Source: JBHGXV01 sp041920505 (GTDB lineage Bacteria; Bacillota; Bacilli; Brevibacillales; Brevibacillaceae). From it: a DNA stretch of 13,217 bases. The stretch lies in the NCBI GenBank assembly GCA_041920505.1, contig JBHGXV010000043.1, positions 1-13,217 on the forward strand. The letters run 5' to 3'. Both the position numbers and the translations under genes were made by a program. Each line of letters opens with the position of its first letter. The first letter of the stretch is position 1. Of the stretch, positions 1-5,756 are shown piece by piece. The notes below the pieces were generated by a model. That model did not search any database. It was not told where the DNA came from and saw only the letters and a program-made list of their open reading frames with translations.

Positions 1-141
1 GTTACGAAAGTGGACGGGGAGAGTTCAGAACTGGGGCCAAATTCTGTTACAACTGTCCGTTCAGTTTCCGGAGCGAGTTCAACCATATCTCCGCTGAGCC
101 TAACGGCTATTGGAGTTTACACAAAATCATTGACAGACCCG
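1..141 (+). mobile_element. Right end of an IS256-family insertion sequence (partial, runs off the left edge)
   Basis: Two things point to IS256 (Mutator-type). First, the last 31 codons of an IS256-like transposase end at 97. Second, about 15 bases later there is a terminal sequence at about 112-141 (GGAGTTTACACAAAATCATT followed by GACAGACCC), which has the look of IS256-family ends. Just beyond it, a minus-strand SIR2 reading frame begins abruptly, so the IS/target junction is at about 141, give or take 3 bases. The left end and the target duplication (8-9 bp in this family) lie outside the window. Family assignment is from recall, not a search. Confidence 0.75.
2..97 (+). CDS. IS256-family transposase, C-terminal fragment (5' end outside the window)
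   Basis: In the frame beginning at base 2, the DNA encodes the end of a transposase with the motif KWTGRVQNWGQILLQLSV, stopping at TGA 95-97. The pattern KWT-x-R-x2-NWG-x-IL-x-QL followed by an F-x2-R is the usual C-terminus of IS256/Mutator DDE transposases, which move the element by cut-and-paste or copy-out. Only 31 codons are present; the catalytic DDE residues lie left of the window. A longer open frame at 10-195 on the same strand crosses the IS boundary and is a shadow. The gene is likely intact outside the window, but that cannot be seen here. Confidence 0.8.
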   Translation, partial: LRKWTGRVQNWGQILLQLSVQFPERVQPYLR

Positions 142-315
142 ATTTTTTGTCAAGAAAATATCCCTTTTCCAATGCCAGATACAAGTCGATGCTGACGGAA
201 TACCTGAAGTTATAGATGCACCAGCCCCGATAAATAGTGCATGAGGTGTAGATTTGTTAACAGATACAGAACGAACCAATGCATCTATTTCAATAGACAC
301 TTTATTATTTGACAT
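142..315 (-). pseudogene. SIR2-domain protein, N-terminal fragment interrupted by an insertion sequence
   Basis: The minus-strand frame starts at ATG 315 (a GGTGATG ribosome binding site precedes it; ATG codons at 321 and 327 are in frame too). It encodes about 58 residues with ALFIGAGASITSGIPSA, the NAD-binding GAG-A-S-x2-SG-IP motif of SIR2 folds, then a CIWHWKRDIFLTKN stretch seen in bacterial SIR2-like proteins. Homology ends at about 142, where the IS256-type terminus begins; the frame then stops in IS sequence. In bacteria this type of SIR2 domain usually sits at the N-terminus of large antiphage proteins that deplete NAD (DSR, Avs and SIR2-HerA types). That role here is inference, because the rest of the protein and any partner lie beyond the IS, outside the window. 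A TATAAT (minus strand, 331-326) lies too close to ATG 327 to serve it. As seen, the gene cannot make a full product. Confidence 0.75.
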
Positions 316-857
316 ACTCATCACCATTATAAGATCGGTATAATAATTGTGACTTCGACCTTTTCCAACAAATTTCCTGCCAATAACAAAAATAGCCCCT
401 AGTCCACTCCAAAATTGAATGAACAGGAACAGGGGCCATATTATGAAAATAGGGTAAATGTGGCTCTAATCATTTCTCACCAAAAACACTCAGCAATCTA
501 CATGTATGTGGAGTAATTAATTAGAACGGCCTATGCGGAATATGCTGCAAAATTACCTGTCCCCCCTATTTTTGTACATCCTTTTCTAGGTACTACAAGC
601 CTCAACAGCTTTAATTTAGGAAATCACACCATAAATGTCCCCACAATTACTCAATTTAATCTATCGAAAATCTTATTAATCAGAACTTTGATTTTTTATC
701 TTCAATTGTTAAATCAGTTTTTCTTTGTGATACTCACTAATCTGAAAGGTGTTAGATCCTATAAACATGCGTAACCTTCAATTGGCAGGTTTTTAGACAA
801 ACTATACTTCTCCGATTTACCTCAGACCGAACGAAGACGTCATGATTTTTGACAAAA
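316..857. other. AT-rich intergenic stretch without a convincing gene
   Basis: This 540-base gap separates the start of the SIR2 fragment from the stop of the cyclase-like gene. I see no frame with a start codon, ribosome binding site and protein-like sequence. One startless plus frame stays open from 517 to 771 (85 codons), but it has no ATG or GTG and no recognisable motif. An inverted pair GCCCCT (395-400) / AGGGGC (431-436) and a tandem AACAGG (422-433) are present but weak. Since defence genes are usually packed closely, this may be the decayed remains of a gene; that is only inference. Confidence 0.5.
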
Positions 858-1553
858 TTAACTATTCCCTTGAAAATATTCTCTAGCCATATCTTTATGT
901 ATTTGAATTCTCTCCTTCTTATAATCAAGTGTGTATGAATTTTTAAGTGCCCATTCAAAATATTCATCAAGTGCCTTACACATATTCTCCCTTAATTCCA
1001 TTTTTTCCTCATGAGAATATCGTGTACAATACCTATACCATTGCCACCAACGTTGGTTAAAAGTGCTTCTAGCAGACTCATGAATGAACACTCCAAATGG
1101 AGGTGCTAAATTTTCTGATAGAAATGACTGAACTATTGGTAATCCAAGAAGAATAGATTTCTTATAATCTGTATGCCTATCAAATAAAACATTTGCTGCT
1201 GATGGTAATGAAACTCCATGAATAATGGGACCAAAAGAAACTGATGCTTTCACTAAAAATTTGTGAAATGGATTTGATTCCTTTATAAAATTCTCAGCCA
1301 ATTCAGTAAACGTGTCAGCTAGAAATTGGATCAATTCTCTTTCCAATTTGCTTGTAATATAAACACCATCCATCACTGGGTACAGTGAAATACCGTCTAA
1401 TTTATGATCGATAATGGTTGAATGAAGTTTAAATATAAAATTTGCCGCACTTTTTAAACTTGTACTCATTGTTGATTTAGTTCCCATAATGTCCAACCAA
1501 CAAACAAATTCCTCTTTAGGTTCTGGCAAATACTGAGCATTAAAATACGCCAC
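858..1553 (-). CDS. Class III cyclase-like / palm-domain protein of unknown function
   Basis: I do not recognise a named family. The 231-residue product has the layout of a nucleotide-cyclase catalytic core. Near the N-terminus, CWLDIMGTKS resembles the first metal-binding Asp strand (consensus D-I-x-G). About 45 residues on, LYPVMDGVYIT resembles the second Asp hairpin. VKASVSFGPIIHG resembles the following core strand. A basic and aromatic tail follows (FNQRWWQWYRYC). There is no signal peptide or membrane segment. I chose GTG 1553 because GGGGGAG lies six bases before it; the in-frame ATG at 1568 is upstream of that site, has no ribosome binding site of its own, and the GGGGGAG would fall inside its coding sequence. 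The gene is AT-rich like the mobile segment and near a SIR2 fragment, so a defence signalling role (as for Pycsar-type cyclases) is possible, but no effector gene is adjacent. It could equally be catalytically dead. Confidence 0.6.
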   Translation of the reverse strand: MAYFNAQYLPEPKEEFVCWLDIMGTKSTMSTSLKSAANFIFKLHSTIIDHKLDGISLYPVMDGVYITSKLERELIQFLADTFTELAENFIKESNPFHKFLVKASVSFGPIIHGVSLPSAANVLFDRHTDYKKSILLGLPIVQSFLSENLAPPFGVFIHESARSTFNQRWWQWYRYCTRYSHEEKMELRENMCKALDEYFEWALKNSYTLDYKKERIQIHKDMAREYFQGNS

Positions 1554-1653
1554 CGATATCTCCCCCATAACATATAATGTTTTGCTTTTTCTCTAACATA
1601 AATTTTTTCTTATTTGTTAAAGTACACGGACACTGTTTGTCAAAAATATTCCG

Positions 1654-1674
1654 CACTATATACAAATTATAGTG
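1654..1674. repeat. Palindrome over the cyclase-like gene promoter (operator candidate)
   Basis: CACTATA (1654-1660) and TATAGTG (1668-1674) are perfect inverted 7-mers with a 7-base spacer. On the minus strand, the -10 hexamer TATAAT (1671-1666) lies inside the palindrome, so a dimeric repressor bound here would block transcription. The regulator is unknown. Confidence 0.4.
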
Positions 1675-1694
1675 AATTGTTTTGTTTTTTTCAG
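1666..1694 (-). promoter_or_regulatory. Sigma-A-type promoter candidate for the cyclase-like gene
   Basis: On the minus strand, CTGAAA (1694-1689, four of six matches to the -35 consensus) is separated by exactly 17 bases from TATAAT (1671-1666, a perfect -10). Transcription would start near 1659, giving a leader of roughly 100 bases before GTG 1553. A TTGACA-like hexamer nearer the gene (about 1640) has no good -10 partner. Confidence 0.5.
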
Positions 1695-1954
1695 TAATCA
1701 AGTATAGATAGAGTGCACCACACACCACAATTTGAGAGTTATAGAGATGATGAAGCTATGACAAATTCAACAAGTAGTTTTTTGGGGAGGGCGGCGGGGG
1801 GAAGTAAGACAACCAGTTAAATAACTGAGTAACTTAATCTTATTTTCAAGCTAATCAGTGAATAGCTCCAACGCAATGTTTCATGTCTTATGTATCTGTG
1901 ATTGTTATTAGCATTATTTTAATAAACATTATCATATAAGTTTTATCTTTTCCT
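1695..1954. other. AT-rich non-coding stretch with one G-rich tract
   Basis: No gene is supported here. The only feature is a G-rich tract in otherwise AT-rich DNA at about 1779-1796 (GGGGAGGGCGGCGGGGGG). It is roughly complementary to the C-rich arm at 1949-1965, so the two could pair. It falls just short of a standard three-tetrad quadruplex motif because the final six G's have no loop base. Confidence 0.4.
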
Positions 1955-2297
1955 CCCCCGCCCGCTTCGCAGGCGGGGGGCTATGTGAAGATGAAGATAG
2001 GAACACAGAGCATTCCCCCTTATTAACAGGGGAATGAACTAGGCTATGTGAGGATGAGGTTTCCAGAGCCTACGAGACATCAGACGCACCCAGGTGTAGC
2101 TTTACTGCGTGGATGGCATCATTCCATCACTCTGTCAAGATTCCCTGCCAAAATAGGCACTACGACGGGGCCACTCATTGGAGTGGTATCTGGGAAAAGG
2201 CAATGTGCCTCTAACGCACGATACACCGATGATGAGTCGGGCCGGTTCTTTAACGTGTGCTACCGAAAAACCACGTGAAAAACTATATTTAGTTTTT
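1955..2297. ncRNA. Hairpin-dense region, candidate structured RNA (strand unknown)
   Basis: No protein-like frame fits here, but many perfect or near-perfect stems follow one another. CCCCCGCC 1955-1962 pairs with GGCGGGGG 1972-1979, with an inner GC-TTC-GC. CATTCCCC 2011-2018 pairs with GGGGAATG 2029-2036. GATGG 2112-2116 pairs with CCATC 2124-2128. AGGCAC 2155-2160 pairs with GTGCCT 2205-2210 and encloses CCACTC 2171-2176 / GAGTGG 2181-2186. CCGA 2226-2229 pairs with TCGG 2237-2240. AAAAACTA 2278-2285 pairs with TAGTTTTT 2290-2297, which could act as an AT-rich terminator stem. The density suggests a folded RNA or a recombinase target region. I cannot match it to a known RNA class, and the strand cannot be told from pairing alone. 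Confidence 0.35.
1981..2057 (+). repeat. Direct repeat pair, CTATGTGARGATGA, each after a hairpin
   Basis: CTATGTGAAGATGA (1981-1994) and CTATGTGAGGATGA (2044-2057) differ at one base, and both are preceded by GG. Each copy directly follows a GC-rich hairpin (1955-1979 and 2011-2036), so the unit 'hairpin plus motif' is repeated with a 63-base period. This could be tandem duplication of a binding or RNA module. Confidence 0.55.
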
Positions 2298-2381
2298 AAC
2301 AAGCTGTTGCATGATTGTCCTTCATCAGCCTTATACGAAGTCACCCGCGAATAATCCATTAGAATAAATCATTTTTCGCAA

Positions 2382-2483
2382 TCAGTCCGTTTCTGAACTT
2401 TGCTCAACTTCAAAAATCGTACAAATCAATACCTCCATGACTTCCTGCAAAGTTTGCTCACCGCTAAACACCCTTTGCGTCAT
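2382..2483 (-). CDS. Small protein of 33 residues, divergent from the recombinase
   Basis: ATG 2483 is preceded seven bases upstream by GGAGGTGG, the strongest ribosome binding site in the left third. The product begins MTQRVFSGEQTLQEVMEVLI and ends in an acidic stretch before TGA at 2382-2384. It has an amphipathic helical look, with no Cys pairs, signal peptide or membrane segment. I do not recognise a family. Short ORFs of this sort often accompany serine recombinases in Firmicute elements and may be excision or control factors, but this is inference. The good ribosome binding site and protein-like composition are the evidence for its being real. A plus-strand frame over the same bases (2400-2672) starts with TTG, lacks a ribosome binding site and reads as low-complexity, so I treat it as a shadow. 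Confidence 0.5.
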   Translation of the reverse strand: MTQRVFSGEQTLQEVMEVLICTIFEVEQSSETD

Positions 2484-2538
2484 CCTGTTCCACCTCCGCA
2501 ACGTCTTCTTAAAAATTTCCATCGGGATATTTCTAATC

Positions 2539-2589
2539 CACCCCGCCCGCCATCCGAAAAATTGCTTTTTCTAGGCATCGGGCGGGGTG
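2539..2589. repeat. GC-rich 11-bp inverted repeat with nested stem
   Basis: CACCCCGCCCG (2539-2549) and CGGGCGGGGTG (2579-2589) are a perfect inverted pair. Inside the loop, GAAAAA and TTTTTC (2556-2571 area) form a second perfect 6-bp stem. It lies between two divergent genes and shares the CCCCGCCCG core with the hairpin at 1955-1979, in otherwise AT-rich DNA. Confidence 0.5.
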
Positions 2590-4239
2590 ATTCACCAAAA
2601 GAAACAGCTTCAAAATGTGAACATCCCTCTTTTAGCCTGATACGAAGTCACAAACGAAAAATCCAGCGCTAAAATCAAACTGGATTGTTGGTAGCACGTT
2701 TCGTATGAGGCTCATAGGAGGGGCTACATATGAAGTGTGCAGTTTATGCCCGTGTCAGCACGGAGATGAAAAGTCAATTGGACAGTCTGGAAAATCAGCT
2801 AAAGTTCTTTGAAAACTTCATAAGAGAAAAAGGCTGGGAATAGGTCAAAACCTATGCGGATGAAGGCAAAAGCGGCACCAGCACGGTCAAACGTGCAGAG
2901 CTTCAAAAACTCATGAAAGACGCGGAGCAACGAAAATTTGAGATTGTTCTCATCAAATCCGTATCAAGGTGGGCAAGGGATACGGTGGACTCGATTCTCT
3001 TGGTCAGACAACTCATGAGTTTTGGGATTCGGGTCATGTCCGTTGAGGACAATTTCGATTCCTTTGACGACGGAGCAGAATTTAAGCTAGCCATCTATTC
3101 AGCGCTTGCCCAACAGGAAAGCGACACCATTTCTAAACGTGTGAAATTTGGGATCTCTGTAAAGTCTCGAGAAGGTAAATTTCACGGAAGTCCCCCTCCA
3201 TACGGTTATGAAAAAGTGAAGGGTAAGCTGGAACTTCATCCGATACATTCTCAAACTGTCCGACATATCTTTGATCTATATTTGCGGGAAGGATGGGGCA
3301 TGCAGAAGATAGCCAATTACCTGACCTCTAAGAAAATCCCCACCCCTCGGGCGGTAACTGGAGCCAAAAACGCAGGGGACAAATGGCAATACTCGACGGT
3401 TAAATTGATTTTAACCAATCCACATTATACAGGCGATTTGGTACAGGGACGTTCCAAGACGGACGGGAAAGACAAGATATTTTTGCAGAAAAAAGGCTAT
3501 AAAAAACGTCTACAAAACAAGCAGGATGAATGGATTGTCATTCCTGACACTCACCCCGCTATCGTTTCGCGGGAAGAGTTTCAAGAAGTGCAAGAGAAGA
3601 TCAGCAAAAAGGGAGAGAAAATCTTTCGAGGGCGCGGGAAAAAGGCGCTGTTTGCACGTTTGGCGTTTTGTGCGGATTGCGGCGCGGGGATGAACTACAA
3701 AAACGACCGGAAAGGCTATGTCTGCGCCACCTACCAGAAAAACGGCAAACAAGCATGCCAGTCCCACTACATCAAACATATAGACCTAAAGGAGAAGGTG
3801 CTGGCTGATTTGCGGGATTTGGCAACCAATTCCCTGAACATGAAGGCTTTGCTGGATATCGCGTTGAAACGGGCGGGGGCAAAGAAACTTGGAGCTTTAG
3901 AGGAACTAAAAAGAGTGGAACGGGACATTCAAGCCCTGCAAGCAGAAAAAAGGGAACTGCTTCGCCTGCTCACCCGTCAAGTCATCACGCAACGTGATTA
4001 TGAGGAACAGTATCAAATCATCAACGATGAACAATCCGCACTGGAACAGCAAAAGCGTGCAATAGAGGATACGCTCTCTAAAGAAGTTGACACAGAAACA
4101 AACCTAAACGCTTTCCAAGCTGAAATTCGGCGCTTCATCCGCCTTCAGTTCGATAACGAAGAAACACTTCGGCACGTCCTGCACAGGCTCATTGACCGTG
4201 TCGAGGTTTCGGCAGATGGACAGATTACCATCCACTACA

Positions 4240-4266
4240 ACTTCAAAATTCAATGCAAAAGGGAGC
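4240..4266. other. Probable integration junction (attachment site) at the 3' end of rlmD
   Basis: Composition changes sharply here, from AT-rich mobile DNA to GC-rich chromosome. The recombinase C-terminus ends at about 4253 and its frame continues without a stop into antisense rlmD, whose stop codon is at 4267-4269. This is the arrangement expected at one end of a serine-integrase element. The other end is not visible in the window, so the core sequence cannot be defined. The rum/rlmD gene is known as a target for such elements, for example streptococcal phage m46.1. Confidence 0.55.
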
Positions 4267-4285
4267 CTAAGCTTCAGCTCCCTTT
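4258..4285. terminator. Bidirectional intrinsic terminator between the recombinase and rlmD
   Basis: AAAGGGAGC (4258-4266) and GCTCCCTTT (4277-4285) form a perfect 9-bp stem with a 10-base loop. Read on the minus strand, the stem is followed by TTTT, and the rlmD stop codon lies in the loop. Read on the plus strand, it could end recombinase transcription. Confidence 0.7.
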
Positions 4286-5709
4286 CTCACCATCAATATT
4301 ACACACTCCACATGATCCGTATGGGGGAACATGTCCACCGGCTGGACCTCTGCCAACTCGTATTGGTCGGCCAGTATCTTCAGATCGCGGGCCAGGGTGG
4401 ACGGGTTGCAGGAGACGTAGACGACGCGCGCGGGCTTCATTTGCAGGATCGTGGCGAGCAGGGCTTCGTCACAGCCTTTGCGCGGGGGATCGACGACGAT
4501 GACGTCGGCGGTGATCCCGTTTTGTTTCCACTCGGGGATGACGACTTCGGCGGCACCAACTGCAAAGGTGACGTTGGCGATGCCGTTCAGTTCCGCGTTG
4601 CGCTTGGCGTCGGCGATGGCCTCGGGAACGATCTCGACGCCGTAGACGCGTTTCGCCTTTTGTGCGAGGAAAAGCGAGATCGTGCCGATACCGCAGTAGG
4701 CGTCAATCACTGTCTCTTCGCCGGTGAGGCCGGCGTACTCCAGGGTCTTGTTGTACAGGATTTCCGTCTGCACCGGGTTCACCTGGTAGAACGAGCGTGC
4801 GGAGATGGCGAACCTGATGCCGCCGATGGTGTCGTAGATGACGTCGCTGCCCCAGAGGGTGACGGTCTTGTCGCCGAAAATGACGTTGGTTCGGTTCGGG
4901 TTGACGTTTTGCACGATGCTTTTGACGCCGGGCACTTGCTGGCGGATCGCCTCGATCAGCAGGTCGCGGTGCGGGATGAAGTCTTCGGTGGTGACGAGCA
5001 CGACCATAATCTCGCCTGTCTTGGCCCCCACCTTGGAGACGACGTGGCGCAACAGGCCGGTGTGAGCCACCTCGTCATACGGTTCGATGCCGAGGCGGGC
5101 GGCGATGCGTTTGACCGCGTTGACGACGGCGTCGTTGGCTTCGTGCTGGATGAGACAGGCGTCCATGTCGATGATCTCGTGGGAGCGCTCCGCGTAGAAG
5201 CCGCCGATCAATACGCCGTCCCGCTCGCCGATCGGCACCTGCGCCTTATTGCGGTACCGCCACGGGTCGTCCATCCCGATGGTCGGATGGACGACGACCG
5301 CGTCCGCTCCGTCAACGGAGAAGCCGCCAATGCGCTGCAGATTGTCCTTGACCAATTGCCGCTTGTGCGCAAGCTGCTCTGTGTAGCTCAAGTGTTGCAA
5401 GGAACAGCCACCGCAGCGGTCAAACACGGGGCAGGGCGGGTTCATCCGGTGCGGGCTGGGGCTTAGGATCTCGGTCAGCTCGGCAAACCCGAACGACTTT
5501 TTGGCATGGACTACCTTTGCCCGTACCAGCTCGCCAGGGAGCGCACACGGCACGAACAGGGTATAGCCCTCGTGACGGCCGACGCCCGCCCCTTCGTGGT
5601 TCAGTCCGGTGATCGTAAGTTCCACATGCTGTCCGATTTCTACGGGATATGATTTGTCCGCCGCGCGCGGCGGCTGGACGCTGTGTCTGGTTTTCGTTGA
5701 CTTGGCCAC
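4267..5709 (-). CDS. rlmD: 23S rRNA (uracil-C5)-methyltransferase, RlmD/RlmCD type
   Basis: This 480-residue enzyme transfers a methyl group from S-adenosylmethionine to C5 of uracil in 23S rRNA; the B. subtilis homologue (RlmCD, YefA) modifies both U747 and U1939. A TRAM RNA-binding domain spans about residues 20-82. The iron-sulfur Cys set is C93-x5-C99-x2-C102 plus a Cys in DMDACLIQ. The SAM-binding motif is DAYCGIGTISLFL, followed by VVDPPRKGCD and the catalytic VSCNPSTL. The C-terminus (HVECVILMVRK) is complete, so integration beside it left the gene intact. I chose GTG 5709, with GGAG eleven bases upstream, because the extra residues of a longer frame (to 5799) overlap dgkB and are not TRAM-like. 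It follows dgkB by 47 bases, so the two are probably co-transcribed, as in B. subtilis. Confidence 0.93.
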   Translation of the reverse strand: MAKSTKTRHSVQPPRAADKSYPVEIGQHVELTITGLNHEGAGVGRHEGYTLFVPCALPGELVRAKVVHAKKSFGFAELTEILSPSPHRMNPPCPVFDRCGGCSLQHLSYTEQLAHKRQLVKDNLQRIGGFSVDGADAVVVHPTIGMDDPWRYRNKAQVPIGERDGVLIGGFYAERSHEIIDMDACLIQHEANDAVVNAVKRIAARLGIEPYDEVAHTGLLRHVVSKVGAKTGEIMVVLVTTEDFIPHRDLLIEAIRQQVPGVKSIVQNVNPNRTNVIFGDKTVTLWGSDVIYDTIGGIRFAISARSFYQVNPVQTEILYNKTLEYAGLTGEETVIDAYCGIGTISLFLAQKAKRVYGVEIVPEAIADAKRNAELNGIANVTFAVGAAEVVIPEWKQNGITADVIVVDPPRKGCDEALLATILQMKPARVVYVSCNPSTLARDLKILADQYELAEVQPVDMFPHTDHVECVILMVRKGAEA

Positions 5710-5756
5710 CGTTTTGCAAACTCCTTTTCGCCTGAATGTGTCAGATGCCGGGATGG

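Larger units (their letters stand above)
2327..2665 (+). repeat. 32-bp direct repeats flanking a small ORF (2327-2358 and 2634-2665)
   Basis: The two copies match at 27 of 32 positions and share the core ATACGAAGTCAC, beginning AGCCT and ending AATCCA. They are 307 bases apart and enclose the 33-codon minus-strand ORF and a GC-rich hairpin. On the minus strand both read as a D-(F/Y)-S-x-VTSY-(Q/K)-A peptide, so they may be two copies of a former coding segment. They could also be recombination sites or recombinase binding sites, lying just upstream of the recombinase gene. Confidence 0.55.
2730..4502 (+). pseudogene. Large serine recombinase (integrase) with an in-frame amber codon and a read-through 3' end
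   Basis: ATG 2730 follows AGGAGGGG by six bases. The N-terminal domain has YARVST with catalytic Ser10, then the DNA runs into TAG at codon 38 (2841-2843). After it the same frame continues with every expected part: DEGKSGTS, the S-x-S-R-W-A-R-D segment at about residues 77-84, the recombinase domain (GSPPPYGY, then the ILTNPHYTG motif), a zinc ribbon with Cys314, Cys317, Cys332 and Cys343, a coiled coil at about 390-455, and a final strand ending HYNFKIQ at about residue 508. The only later ATG (2913) lacks a ribosome binding site and would lose Ser10. Hence the gene is inactive unless the amber is read or is a sequence error. The usual C-terminus is near residue 508; the frame then runs about 80 codons to 4502, antisense to rlmD. 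Such enzymes integrate phages and mobile elements, and their genes usually border the attachment site, as here. Confidence 0.85.

Noticed and set aside
10..195. 61-residue plus-strand ORF at the left edge
   Set aside because: It crosses the IS end into the SIR2 gene; the real transposase end is in another frame, stopping at 97.
346..357. Third copy of CGAAGTCACAA near the SIR2 start, inverted relative to the 2327/2634 repeats
   Set aside because: Only 11 bases match, which is expected by chance in a few kilobases of DNA.
517..774. Startless plus-strand open frame of 85 codons in the gap between SIR2 and the cyclase-like gene
   Set aside because: No ATG or GTG start, no ribosome binding site and no recognisable motif; an open frame this long is only mildly unusual by chance.
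1779..1796. G-quadruplex in the G-rich tract
   Set aside because: Only three separable runs of three or more G's are present, because the last six have no loop base.
2400..2672. 90-residue plus-strand ORF before the recombinase
   Set aside because: TTG start without a ribosome binding site, low-complexity sequence and overlap with the better small minus-strand ORF and the hairpin.
1..4266. CRISPR array or tRNA gene
   Set aside because: No regularly spaced repeats and no cloverleaf are visible in this region or elsewhere in the window.
4192..5466. 424-residue plus-strand ORF antisense to rlmD
   Set aside because: It is a GC-rich shadow of a clear rRNA methyltransferase gene, with no family motifs.
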